Assembly: GCA_031772625.1 (NCBI GenBank)
Contig: CM062804.1
Span: 1,017,518,514 to 1,017,582,513 of the forward strand
DNA: 64,000 bases
Reading direction: 5' to 3'
From: Pinus tabuliformis
Lineage: Eukaryota > Streptophyta > Pinopsida > Pinales > Pinaceae
A program made the translations under genes and the position numbers. The notes beneath the pieces are model-generated. The model saw nothing but the letters and a program-made list of their open reading frames with translations. It was not told the DNA's origin and ran no database searches. Positions 44,971-56,010 of this stretch are shown one piece after another; positions within the stretch are counted from its first letter, which is position 1; each line of letters starts with the position of its first letter.

Positions 44971-46071
44971 TGTAGAAATTTTGAATAATATGACACTTAT
45001 TCACAGAGATTATCCAGATTATACACTATTGCGGAATACATGCACAATACATAACCTCCTCTACATTGATCATCAATTTAGCAGCATTAAAAACAATGAA
45101 ACATCAATCGCATGGACACATTAACAAAGTATGTAACCCGGGGAAAGCATACAGCTGAAAACCCCACACTATCTGTATTTTATAATGATAGAGAACATGT
45201 AACAATACATAGTACAATACTCCTCACAAGTACTCAGTACTATCTCCACCTGTTACACACAAACTAGCTCAGATCTGATGCCTCAAATCTCCTCCACTGT
45301 TTTCCTGCCTCCACTGCGCAATTCTGCAAGAGAATCAATCACTCTGTGAAATTGAATTCCCTTGGTTATCCTACGCAAGCCTCATGGGAAATCTCCATCC
45401 ATGCATGTGCAAATCTCATGCACAACTATAGTCACAACTGATAGCAATATCAACCTCTAACACCTGTCTCCACTGAACTGTACATGCACTGAGTTAACTG
45501 ATGTATTCTTTAGTTGCTTTATGAGTTAATAATTAGTGAATTAATTTAACAATTAATTCACATCACTCATCACTAGTGTATTTGCAGTTAGACTAAATAT
45601 AACTAGTTTAACCAAGTCAAACTGAACACAACTCCATCAACTCCACAATCAACTACACCGAAACTCAACCACATGAGTTCTAACTGAAGTCCTGCATGCA
45701 ATAGCTCAACTGACCCACAAGAAAATCGTATTTCCTTCTGATAGCTGCATGTGCCACATCTGTAGCTCAAATTGAAGTGCTCCAAGAGGATAAGATAATG
45801 TTTATAGTCCAAATATTATTATGAGACAATAATATTCGACTGTTCTATTTTTAGCCTGGCAGTCTAAAAATAGAAACTGCCCATATGTCTAAAAATAGAA
45901 GTCCATCTACTTTTACCAACATGACCAATCATCCACAAATAGCATCCTGCAACTCATAGACCATGATTCATATGTCTAAAAATAGACTTTGCGCCAAAAA
46001 TAGCCTGCGGGCCCACTTAGTGAAGGCGACTTCTTTCCACTAAACTCCATCATCTTGTTGCATTCTCAACA
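44971..46071 (-). repeat. 3' LTR of the copia element
   Basis: Plus reading TGTAGAAATTTTG...TTCTCAACA. It pairs with 50294-51399. It includes repeats of a TCTAAAAATAGA phrase near 45862-45995. On the minus strand a TTGTTGAGAGGGAC polypurine-like tract precedes it at 46072-46085. Confidence 0.95.
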
Positions 46072-46129
46072 GTCCCTCTCAACAAGATATGGATTATCAG
46101 CAACCCCTATCCTGCCTCGGTGGTATTCG

Positions 46130-47460
46130 AATTTGCTCCTGGTGAGCGCCTTCGTCAAGATATCAGCATCCTAATCCTCCGTTGGAATGTATGAAAGTAA
46201 CATGATTCTCTGCTGCACACAATCTCTGATATGATGGTATCTGATGTCAATGTGCTTAGATCTATCATGAAATACTGGATTAGCCGAGAGTTTAATGCAA
46301 CTCTGGTTATCATAGTAAATCACAGTAGGCTCCAAGTAAGAACCGAACAACCCGACCATGATCTTCCTCATCCATATAGCCTTGCATGCAGCCAAACTTG
46401 TTGCCATATACTCGGCCTCTGCTGAACTGAGTGCCATGGATCTCTGCTTCCTGCTGTACCAAGAAACTGTTGTCGACCTGATACTGAAGACCCCTTTAGA
46501 TGTGCTCTTTCTGTCCGTTGGGCTCCCTGCCCAATCTGCATCCGGGAAGCCACATAGCTTCACCTCATCCTGCTGTCTATACCACAATCCATATCCCGAT
46601 GTGCCTCTAAGATAATGCAATACATGCTTTCCTGCCTTCCAGAAGAGCTTGGTTTACTTAACCATAGCTTGTGAAAGCTGGTTAACAGCATCGCATATAT
46701 TGGGTCATGTATTGACTAGATACATAAGCGACCCCACCAATTGTCGATAAACAGTGGCATCCACTACTTCCGCCGAAGTAGCATCCTCCTTCCTCCAACC
46801 TCCAGGAAGAGGAGTATCAACAAGCTTGCAGCCATGCATGTTGAACTTCTCCAATATCTCCCGAGCATACTTACCCTGAGAAACAAATAGTCCATCACTG
46901 CGCTGCCAAATTTCCAATCCCAGAAAATAATGAAGGAGGCCCAAGTCCTTCATCTCAAACTCCTTAGCAAGATCATCCTTGCATGAAAGTATCAACAGCT
47001 CATCACTTGTTAGAATCAAATCATCTACTTAAAGTACAATGATAAGCAACTTACCCTCCACCAAAATATGGTATAGGTTAGGATCTTCCTCACTCTTGGA
47101 GAATCCAAGTCCGGTCAAATAACTGTATATCCATGTGTACCAAGCACGTGGTGCTTGTTTCAACCCATACAGTGCTCTCTTGATCCTGCACACATGCGAC
47201 TCGTTGCTGAAGATCTCGAAACCTTCGGGCTATTCTATGTACACCTCGTCCTCAATGACTCCGTTGAGGAACGCAATCTTCACATCCATCTGATGAATGT
47301 GCCACCCCATCTGCGCTGAGAGAGAAAGAATCATCTGTATGGAAGAATACCTTGCGACAGGTGCAAAGGTCTCCTCATAATCGATCCGCTCTATTTGTGA
47401 AAAGCCTCGGGCAACAAATCTTGCCTTGTACTTCTCCACACTCCCGTCAGCTGCCTGCTT
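46130..47460 (-). pseudogene. Copia RT and RNase H
   Basis: The minus strand shows the RT start near 47440 (EKYKARFVARGFSQIERIDY, then EETFAPVARYSSIQMILSLS, HIHQMDVKIAFLNG), then the catalytic box near 47020-47031, where the normal YVDD reads stop-VDD because of a TAA at 47029-47031. Then come FEMKDLGLLHYFLGLEIWQ (47019-46705) and RNase H with LCGFPDADWAGSPTDRKSTS, SSAEAEYMATSLAACKAIW, IYYDNQSCIKLSANPVFHDR and SKHIDIRYHHIRD (46620-46171). RNase H acidic residues are present. A further stop near 47038 region and frame changes near 46640 and 47220 break the chain. Confidence 0.92.
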
Positions 47461-47466
47461 AACTTT

Positions 47467-48835
47467 TTAGAGCCATCTTGAACCCACCACTGATTTCCCT
47501 TCCGGTCTTGGGACAATCTCACATGCACTATTTCTGACAATCGAATCATACTCTTCCACCATGGCATCTACCCATGCGAGATCCTCCACAACTTCCTCGA
47601 AAGAGGATGGCTCAGTAACAACACATTTTCTCACAAGAGCCATGTATCTAGTGTACCGATCAGGTGACTGTCTCTGCCTGCGTTGAGCTGTAGGTGGTCC
47701 TACAACCTTCTCTGCATCTTGAGCCAGTTGCTCAGCTTCTATCAAGCGCTTTCGCCCTCTGATGGTTGGCGCTGCATGAGTGGTCTCTTCCACTCCATGA
47801 ACTTCATCCTGTGGCTGATCCACATCCTGAAGCTCATCCTTAAGAACTAATAGCTCCTCATCTGCATGCAAGTGTGGCTCCCTCTCAAGCGAACACTTCA
47901 TGGCTTTTTCCTCCTGAAATTTTATATCCCGTCGCACAACAGTCTTGCCACTGTCTGGCAAATACACACGATAGTTGTGGGGGATATCAGTGTACCCCAC
48001 GAATATCCCAACCTCTGCGGTCACCTCCAGCTTCTTCCCGACATCCTTTGTCACATGCATGTAAACATTAGCACCAAAAATCCTCAAATGAGAAAGATCA
48101 AGCTTCTTACCAGAATAAGCCTCCTCGGGTGTACTCATGCCAAGTATCCTGTGAGGACAATGGTTCTGCACATATACCGCAGTATTGCATGCTTCCGCCC
48201 ACAAGTGAAGGGGTAGGCCCTGATCATGCAACATCACCCGTGCAGCACCCACGATCGTTCTGTTCTTCTACTCAACAACCTCGTTTTGCTGTGGGTTATG
48301 GGGAGTTATGAGCTCTCTTCGAATCCCTTCTGCGCTGCAGAAGTCCTTGAACTCGCCAGAGATGTATTCACCACCATTGTCACTCCTAAGAGCCTTCACC
48401 TTATTCCCTGGCTCCGTCTCAACCAGTGCTTTGAACTCACAAAACTTTGAGTATGTCTCGTTCTTCTTCTGCATGAAGAAGATCCAGCACTTTCAAGAGA
48501 AATCATCAACAAAGATCACATAATACCTGTGCTTTGCTGTCGAAGCAACTGAGAAAGGTCCACACACGTCTGTGTGAATTCTCTCAAGTATCATCGTAGC
48601 GCGACTATCCTTCTCGTGAAAGGTGGCTTTCACAAGCTTTCCCAAAGTACACCCCTTGCACTGATCTGACTGCCCAAGAGTGCCTTTAGGAAGCCTAGTA
48701 GTGATCTGCTGCAGTATCTTCAAGGCTCCATGGTGAAGGTGACCCAATCTCCTATTCCACAGCTCGCCATCATCCCGGCTCACCAATCCTTCTGCCTTGC
48801 ATGCCATTGTTGCACAGCCATCTACATGCAACTGC
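47467..48835 (-). pseudogene. Copia integrase
   Basis: Pre-integrase and zinc-binding part at 48831-48640: ELWNRRLGHLHHGALKILQQ and CKGCTLGKLVKATFHEK (HHCC). Core: RIHTDVCGPFSVASTAKHRY and VIFVDDFS to 48493, then LRSDNGGEYISGEFKDFCSA and NPQQNEVVE (48474-48268), so D, D and E are recognisable, though the usual GVVER is altered and a stop follows. The C-terminal part runs at 48252-47467 (AARVMLHDQGLPLHLWAEAC, then GYTDIPHNYRVYLPDSGKTV), and the last residues lead into the RT connector. Integrase splices the cDNA into the genome. Confidence 0.92.
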
Positions 48836-49225
48836 TAAAGGTTCCTCACTCGAACCCCTATCTTCCGGGTTTCTCCAGTTGTCTTACTGCGCAGGAAAGC
48901 CTTTCCCTCACTGAAAACAACATCATATCCCTTGTCTTCTAACATCGCCACAGAGATAAGATTCTTCTTCAATCCTGGAACATGCATCACTTTTTTCAAT
49001 ACAAAGGGTTTACTAGACTCCCTCTCAAAGGAAATGGTACCGATACCGGTCGCACTGTATCTACCATCATCGCCCATCTCGATGTGCATTCCAAGATCTT
49101 TCTCCTCCAGATCAGAAAACAAATCTCAATCTCCTGTCATGTGAAAAGATGCACCACTATCCAAGAACCATACCGATCCCATTACACTTGATACCAAGCA
49201 TGCAATCAACGAAAAATCAAGCTCA
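48836..49225 (-). pseudogene. Copia aspartic protease
   Basis: Near 49150-49175 the minus strand reads WFLDSGASFHMT, the standard copia protease active site. The domain continues at 49122-48835 with LGMHIEMGDDGRYSATGIGT, LKKVMHVPGLKKNLISVAML and VVFSEGKAFLRSK. A frame break lies near 49125. Confidence 0.9.
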
Positions 49226-50095
49226 AACTACGAGGCTAAGGCCTCTCCTGCTGCAGATCCAACAGCTTGCTTATTTTTCTTCTTCTGTGGACAATTTGTG
49301 GCATAGTGTCCGTGCTGGTGACAGTGAAAGCAATTCACCTTGGACATGTCCTGCTTCTTTCCTTTCGCATTGGACTGAGAAGCTTTCTTTTTCTTCCCCT
49401 TCTTTGCTTTGGTAGCCAAAGCACAATTTTCTTCATCAGTTCCCTTTGATAAAGATTCGTCCCTGGTATTCCGCCTGATCTCCTCCTACACAAGATCTGA
49501 CCAAAGTCTCTCCCATCCTGGCAATTTCTCCCGACCATTGACAAAGTTCTGATAGGAATGCCAACTCTTCAAAAGACCAAGGAGAGCCAAGCTCACCAAG
49601 TCTTCATCATCGACAGTCACCCCCACACTTCCCAGCTCATCCCGACATTGAGTGAACTTCGTGAGATACTTGGGCATACTGTCTCCCTTCTCGCATTTAA
49701 TGTTTCTGAGTTTATCCTTGAGCGCTAGCTTCCTCTGATCGCTATTGCTTTGGAATAGATCTGTCAACGCTTTCCACATCAAGTATGGAGAAGCCTTTCC
49801 ATGCAGGCTGGACACAATGTGATACTTCACGCCCTCCAACAGAATCCTTCGGCAATTTGCTGTCTTCTTTTGCCAAGCATCAACTTGCACAATATCAGTA
49901 GGCTTTGGGACCTCAGCCTCTATGAACTCCTTCAGCCCATTATCATCTAACACCACCTCCATCTTGTCCTTCCATGCAATATAGTTCGAGTTGCCCTCAA
50001 GAGCATACTCCAATCGCAATCTGTTGAAAGACATTGCAACGTTGACACTACGAAAACACTGCTGCAAATTCGAATTCCACCAGCTCAAAACTCAA
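49226..50095 (-). pseudogene. gag: Copia Gag with zinc knuckle
   Basis: The minus strand from about 50037 encodes MSFNRLRLEYALEGNSNYIA, then WKDKMEVVLDDNGLKEFIEA, LLEGVKYHIVSSLHGKASPY, LMWKALTDLFQSNSDQRKLA, LKDKLRNIKCEKGDSMPKYL and DEDLVSLALLGLLKSWHSYQ, the UBN2-type Gag of copia elements. The C-terminal part at 49419-49228 is Lys-rich and has the knuckle CFHCHQHGHYATNC (CX2CX4HX4C), fully intact. A stop near 49486 separates the two parts. I prefer the Met at 50037 to the one at 50088, since family similarity starts there. Confidence 0.92.
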
Positions 50096-50281
50096 CCGCC
50101 TCTGATCTAAAATTCGTGAGAAAAAAGTATTTCTCGTACAAAGATTGAATGTATGGGCTTTTACCAGATATCTCACCTTCCAAAGGAAGGATGAATCCAG
50201 AGGCTACCTGGCCCGATTACAGACTCTGCCTGAAGAAATAAAATGTAAACACTTTCTGAATAATAAATCTGATGATCAACT

Positions 50282-50293
50282 GCTCTGATACCA
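50282..50293 (-). promoter_or_regulatory. Primer binding site, initiator Met tRNA
   Basis: Minus-strand TGGTATCAGAGC directly next to the 5' LTR. It fixes the minus orientation of the copia element. Confidence 0.93.
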
Positions 50294-51399
50294 TGTATAA
50301 ATTTTGAATAATATGACACTTATTCACAGAGATTATCCCGATTATACACTATTGTAGAATACATGCACAATACATAACCTCCTCTACGTTGATCATCAAT
50401 TTAGCAGCATTAAAAACAATGAAACATCAATCGCATGCACACATTAACAAAGTATGTAACCCGGGGAAAGCATACAGTTGAAAACCCCACACTATCTGTA
50501 TATTATAATGATAGAGAACATGTAACAATACATAGTACAATACTCTTCACAAGTACTCAGTACTATCTCCACCTGTTACACACAAACTAGCTCATATCTG
50601 ATGCCTCAAATCTCCTCCACTGTTTGCCTGCCTCCATTGCGCAATTCTGCAAGAGAATCAATCACTCTGTGAAATCGAATTCCCTTGGTTATAATACGCA
50701 AGCCTCATGGGCAATCTCCATCCATGCATGTGCAAATCTCATGCACAACTATAGTCACAACTGATAGCAATCTCAACCTCTAACACCTGTCTCCATTGAA
50801 TTGTACATGCACTGAGTTAACTGATGTATTATTTAGTTGCTTTATGAGTTAATAATTAGTGAATTAGTTTAACAATTAATTCACATCACTCATCACTAGT
50901 GTATTTGCAGTTAGACTAAATACAACTAGTTTAACCAAGTCAAACTGAACACAACTCCATCAACTCCACTGAAACTCAACCACATGAGTTCTAGCTGAAG
51001 TCCTGCATGCAATAGCTCAACTGACCCACAAGAAAAGCGTATTTCCTTCTGACAGCTGCATGTGCCACATCTGTAGCTCAAACTGAAGTGCTCCAAGAGG
51101 ATAAGATAATGTTTATAGTCCAAATATTATTATGAGACAATAATATTCGACTGTTCTATTTTTAGCCTGGTAGTCTAAAAATAGAAACTGCCCATATGCC
51201 TAAAAATAGAAGTCCATCTATTTTTACCAACATGACCAACCATCCACAAATAGCATCCTGCAACTCATAGACCATGATCCATATGTCTAAAAATAGACAT
51301 AGTCTAAAAATAGACTTTGCGTCAAAAATAGCCTGCGGGCCCACTTAGTGAAGGCGACTTCTTTCCACTAAGCTCCATCATCTTGTTGCATTCTCAACA
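50294..51399 (-). repeat. 5' LTR of the copia element
   Basis: Plus reading TGTATAAATTTTG...TTCTCAACA, matching 44971-46071 closely. A short tandem gain of a TCTAAAAATAGACATAG phrase near 51285-51305 and a loss near 50968 account for the length difference. Confidence 0.95.
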
Positions 51400-51427
51400 C
51401 GGGATCTGTTTTGACAATAAGCCCCAT
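51400..51427 (-). pseudogene. N-terminal end of the extra ORF, cut off by the copia insertion
   Basis: The minus strand reads ATG at 51427 then GLIVKTDP up to the target copy at 51400-51404. If the copia element and one target copy are set aside, this joins in frame to the segment from 44965 down (VGVKYM, a stop, GYPKLKG, then MLQKDGW). A TGA lies eight codons upstream in the same frame, which supports the ATG at 51427 as the original start. The whole protein would be about 340 residues before the C-terminal frameshift. Confidence 0.7.
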
Positions 51428-52469
51428 ATCCTCTGTTTTGGTTAACCTTCAAAATTACTCTCACTGTCTATAAAACAAGTGTTGTGTGTATGGAAAACGA
51501 AATGACTGTGTATATATGAGAATGGAAAGACTGTGTGTATATGAAATGGTTGCGTGGATATGAGAGAAAAACTTAAGAGTTGGCATGTAATAAATAGATA
51601 GTAAGGGTTTAGAGAGTTGTAGATAAGTAGGTCACATCGTCATCTTGACCGTTAATAGGTGTAGTTGTGGAGGACCGTTTGAGTATAGGTTATGGAGTTT
51701 GAAGTGGAGATTTGTTATGAAAGAGTCATTGAGACTGTTTGTCATTAAAGTTGGAAGATACGGTGGAAACATCGTGGCGGTCAAATAAAATGATGGCTGG
51801 TTAAGGAGACGTGATTATACATACTATACAAACTTATGTTTTCAAATTTCTTTTTGAAATAAATTTTTGCATTTACCTTTGGAACCTTTACCTTTCGCTT
51901 GCTAATTTTTTTGATGTTGATCCATAGGTACCTTGAGCATGATTGGTCTTCAAAATTGATTTTTCTTCAATTCTCTGCATACATGATTTTATTATGAACT
52001 GTACACTTGTGCCTGAATTGATAAACAAATTGTAGCTGCAGAATTAGATTAGCTGCAGAATAGAATCAGCTCCAGAACGTGAAACAGAAAGTAAAATATG
52101 GCTTATGGATCATGAATGAAATTGAAATGGATATGTAAGTGAAATGAAATGAGATGTGAGACAAGATGATAAATGAAATGGAGATGGAATGAATACTGAA
52201 AAAGGAAAAAATTATTGATGAAATATGATAATGGGATGAAGTGAGACTGTAAAATAAAACAGAGTGAGGTGAGATGAGATGATGAATTTTGCAGAATCTA
52301 AACTACAGAGTGACTGTGGCTTCTTTTCACTACTTATTTAGAAACGAAATGGAAAATATAGAGTGTCAGAAACCTCTGATTTTCAACCTGTATTTTCTGT
52401 ATAAGTATGCCAATCAATGATTGGTTTTCAACCTTACACAATTTATTATTCTTATTATTATTATTATTT
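51428..52469 (-). other. Spacer between Athila-like integrase and the extra ORF
   Basis: About 1 kb without a credible gene. The stretch 52085-52300 is built of GAAATG and GAGATG-like words (polypyrimidine on the coding strand), and a TTAGCTGCAGAATA phrase near 52048-52061 also occurs in the element's LTR near 62911. Spacers like this separate pol from the extra ORF in Athila elements. Confidence 0.5.
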
Positions 52470-53720
52470 TTATAGGAAAAATAAAGAACAAGTTAGTGGA
52501 GAAGAAGAATTCTTCTTCACTAGCTTCATTTTAGAATTGTCTTGCAAAATCTTAATAAACTCCTCGTTTGAAATGGGTTTATGATATATCTTTAATCTAT
52601 AACCATTTACAAGAAGAGGAGTTTTGATTTCATCTATTGTTTTGATCCTCACTGCTCCATTACTAAAGACTTTTTCAATCTCATATGGCCCAAGCCAATG
52701 AGTTTGAAACTTCCCTTGAAAATATTTAAACTTTGAATCAAATAACAGCGCCCAATCTCCCACTTGAAACTTCTTGTCCTTGATATATTTTTCATGCCAT
52801 TTAGCCCTCTGTTGTTGGACTATACCAATCCTTTGAACTGCTTCTTGCCTGATTTCATCAAGTTCATTTAATTGCTCCAGCCTATGCTTTTGTGCCTCTG
52901 ATAAATCTAGTCCCAATTGGACTGCCATCTTGAAAGTTCTGATTTGGAACTCTATAGGGAACATAACTTGTTTCCCATAAACAAGTTCATAGGGTGTATG
53001 TCCCGTTGTGTTCCTCCATGTAGTTCTATAGGCCCATAAGGCTTCAGGAAGCCTTTCTGCCCAATCTCTTCTATGTAGATGCATAGTCTTAGTGAGGATT
53101 CCTTCAATCACTTTATTTGTAGATTCCACTTGACCATTTGCTTGTGGATGATAGGGAGTAGATTTCCTATGCTTGATCTTGTATTCTTCCACAAGCCCTT
53201 CCACCAGGTTAGATGTGAATTGAGATCCCTGATTTGTCACAATTTCTCTTGGAACACCAAAACAAGTGAAGATGTCCTCAAAAAGAAAATTAACTACAGA
53301 TTTTTCATTAGCAAAAGATAATGCTTTGGCTTCTACCCATTTAGTGACATAATCAATGCATACCAATATATACTTTTTCAGCTTAGATGGAGGATTAATT
53401 GGTCCAACAAAATCTAAGGCCCACTTTTCAAAAGGTTCGATAGTACCTGAGTTTGTAATGGCATTTCATTTGAGGGATTAGGTTTCCCTACCCTTTGGCA
53501 GCTGTCATATCTCCTGACATATTCTTTAGCATTTTTGAAGATGGATGGCCAATAATATCCTAAAGAAATGATTTTATAGGCTATTCTCTTGTCAGCAAAG
53601 TGTCCACCACACTGCTCATCATGACATGCCTTAAGAATCTTGGGCATTTCATCTTCCTTGACGCATCTTCTGATCATAAGATCTGGCCCTATTTTATACA
53701 ATTCGTTAGTGATCCATGAA
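52470..53720 (-). pseudogene. Athila-like integrase
   Basis: Zinc-binding part near 53640-53500: CHDEQCGGHFADKRIAYKII and YVRRYDSCQRVGKPN, where the first Cys of the CxxC pair is Tyr. The core from 53366 has VCIDYVTKWVEAKALSFANE, REIVTNQGSQFTSN and PYHPQANGQVESTNKVIEGI; the second Asp, normally VTDQG, is Asn. The C-terminal part (53000-52480) includes TTWRNTTGHTPYELVYGKQV and a KKFQVGDWALLFDSKFKYFQ GPY-like module. Near 53400 a frame change separates it from the upstream piece. A long frame of 298 residues remains open. Confidence 0.9.
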
Positions 53721-54330
53721 TATCTTGCACTTTCTTGAATAATTTTTCTTTTCTCTCTAGGAAACGGATGTGAAAGTAACTTTCTTGTGGCCAAGTAGTT
53801 AGCAATATCTGCAAACCAAGGATTTTGAGTAGTTACTGCAAAAAGATATTCATCAGGAAACTTATCTTCAACCGGAGAATCTTCTTTGATATTCTGAATT
53901 GTGGACAAGAAATCAGCAACTGTGTTTTGTTTTCCAGGTCTGTCTAGCACAGTAATGTTGAATTCCGACAAAAGTAAAATCCATCTTGTAACGCTGCCAT
54001 TAGTAATAGGTTTATTCATCAAATATCTAATTGCAGATTGATCTGTATGAACAAAGGTTTCCTAACCTGTTATATAGTGTCTGAACTTGTTAATTGCATG
54101 AAAAACAGCTAAAAATTCCTTTTCAGCCATAGTATAATTCAACTCAGTGGGAGTCAAATTCTTACTTGTATAGTAAATGGCATAATGAATTAAATCTTTT
54201 TGTCCCAATACAGCTCCCAGAGCTGTATCTGAAACATCTGTTGAAATATGGAAAGGGAGTTTCCAATTTGGACCTCTTAAAATGGGTGCTTTAGAAATTT
54301 TTATTTTCAAGGTTTCAAATGCCAACTGGC
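53721..54330 (-). pseudogene. Athila-like RNase H and connector
   Basis: The minus strand gives LPFHISTDVSDTALGAVLGQ, YAIYYTSKNLTPTELNYTMA and EKEFLAVFHAINKFRHYITG (54325-54062), then after a stop MMNKPITNGSVTRWILLLSE and FNITVLDRPGKQNTVADFLS (54022-53860). The first acidic residue (TDVS, normally DAS) and the Glu are recognisable. The region after that is the linker to the integrase zinc-binding part. Confidence 0.85.
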
Positions 54331-55126
54331 AATCAAAATTCCAATTGAATTCACAATCTTTGGTAAGTAATTTGAAGAGTGGGGATGCTATTTTAGTGAA
54401 GTTTTCTATAAAACTTCTATAATACCCTGTAAATCACAGAGAACTTCTAACATCCTTTTGGCAATTTGGAATTCATAATTTAGAGATGACTTCAACTTTA
54501 GATTTGTCAACTTTAATCCCATTTCCTGAAATGTGATGTCCTAAAAAAATATCTTCTGTAAACATCATAAAACATTTTTCATGGCTTAGTGAAAGATTTG
54601 TTTCCTTACATCTTTTAAGAACTTTTTCCAAATTTTCCAAATCTTCTTCAAATGTATTTCCATAGACTGTAAAATCATCCATATATACCTCTACACAATC
54701 ATGTATCAGATCAGAAAAAATTCCTAGTACTGCTCTTTGGAATGTTGCAGGTGCATTACATAACCCAAAAGGAAGTACTCAATAGGCATAAGTTCCCCAT
54801 GGACAAGTAAATGTGGTCTTATCCTGATCTTCAGGTGCTACCTGAATTTGATTATAACCACTAAAACCATCCAAGAATGAGAAATACTTCTTACCTGCTA
54901 ATGTATCTAACACTTGATCTATAAAAGGCAAAGGGAAATGATCTTTAAGGGTTGCTTTATTCAGTTCTCGATAGTCAATGCACACCCTCCATTTACCATT
55001 CTTTTTAGGCACAATTACCAAAGGAGAAACCCATTGGCTATCTGAAATTGGGTAAATGAAGTTTACATTTAGTAATTTTTGGAGCTCTTCTTTCACAATC
55101 TCCCTAAGATTTGGATTCATCCTTCT
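54331..55126 (-). pseudogene. Athila-like reverse transcriptase
   Basis: The minus strand from 55120 reads LREIVKEELQKLLNVNFIYP, WVSPLVIVPKKNGKWRVCID, YRELNKATLKDHFPLPFIDQ, VLDTLAGKKYFSFLDGFSGY and QVAPEDQDKTTFTCPWGTYA, then after a frame break the YMDDFTVYGNTFEEDL box with both Asp residues kept (54690-54640), SLSHEKCFMMFTEDIFLGHH and DKSKVEVISKL (to 54473). These are Athila-group motifs. Stops near 54470 and 54780 disable it. Confidence 0.92.
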
Positions 55127-56010
55127 CTAAGGTTTTCTAATAGGTCTACTATTTTCCTCAATGTATATGTGATGGATACAAGTCTTAGGATCAATGCCTT
55201 TCATGTCAGTGTATTCCCATGCAAATGCAGCAGAATGTTTTTGTAATGTTTTGATTAGCTCTTCTTGTTGTAGTTTCTCCAAGTTTTTGTTTATGTTCAA
55301 TGTCCTATCTAGAAAAATTTCAATTGTAGAGCTACCAAACTCTTCCATAGAATAGAGAGACATCTGCCTAGATGACAAATATTCAACATTAGATTTTTCT
55401 TGAAATTTATCATGGTCATATTCTGAAGATGATTCAAAATTTTCCAAAGTATTTGAAATTTGACTCTCTTCACTAATTTCTAAAATAGTAAAGAGAGGTT
55501 GAATATCACCTTCATCATCAATCCATTCTTTGTCATCTATTTCTGTGATTGCTTTTGCTGGAGGATATAGAGTAAATTTCTTTTTTGAATTACCATCAGA
55601 AATATACATGTCACCAGATCTACAGCTAATAAAAGCATTAGTTGTGGCCAGCCAAGGTCTTTCTAATATGAGTGGAAGTCCTCCTAGATTGTTCTTGGTA
55701 GTTAAGATCATGAAATCAATAGGATATTCCCAAGAATCTAAGGATACTGAAATATCTTCTAGCACACCATCTGGTTTGATTACTGATTTATCTGCTAGTT
55801 GCAGTAAGGTAGGTGTGTAAAGAATATTAGGAAGCTTGAGCTGCTCCATAGTTTGTTTGCTCATGATGTTTATTACTGCCCCTAAGTCAATCAATGTATT
55901 TGGAATTTCAACTCCATTGATATGTGTTTTTACAATTGGACTTCCTGGATCCACATATTTTTGTATGGCAATTTTTCCCATCATTATGTCTGTTATTTTT
56001 CCTACCAGGT
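55127..56010 (-). pseudogene. Athila-like protease region
   Basis: A 285-residue open frame. PR: VKTHINGVEIPNTLIDLGAV, INIMSKQTMEQLKLPNI, then PDGVLEDISVSLDSWEYPID, FMILTTKNNLGGLPLILERP and WLATTNAFISCRSGDMYISD. The active-site DLGA form is usual for Athila. The C-terminal third is an acidic linker that ends in KGIDPKTCIHHIYIEENSRP just before RT. The frame closes at 55127 where a frame change precedes RT. Confidence 0.9.

Larger units (their letters stand above)
44971..51399 (-). mobile_element. Ty1/copia element, 6.43 kb
   Basis: LTRs of 1101 and 1106 bp (44971-46071, 50294-51399) and a perfect CGGGA duplication at 44966-44970 and 51400-51404. The order on the minus strand is Gag, PR, IN, RT, RNase H, the copia order with IN before RT. 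A TGGTATCAGAGC primer site follows the 5' LTR. The LTRs differ by about 4% over the first 440 bp that I compared. Several stops and frame changes remain, so it is inactive but fairly recent. It splits the extra ORF of the Athila-like host. Clade perhaps Tork; not certain. Confidence 0.95.

Noticed and set aside
51405-52440. 3' LTR of the Athila-like element in the spacer after integrase
   Set aside because: It shares only a short TTAGCTGCAGAATA phrase with the 5' LTR and lacks LTR ends; the extra ORF also starts at 51427, which an LTR would not allow.
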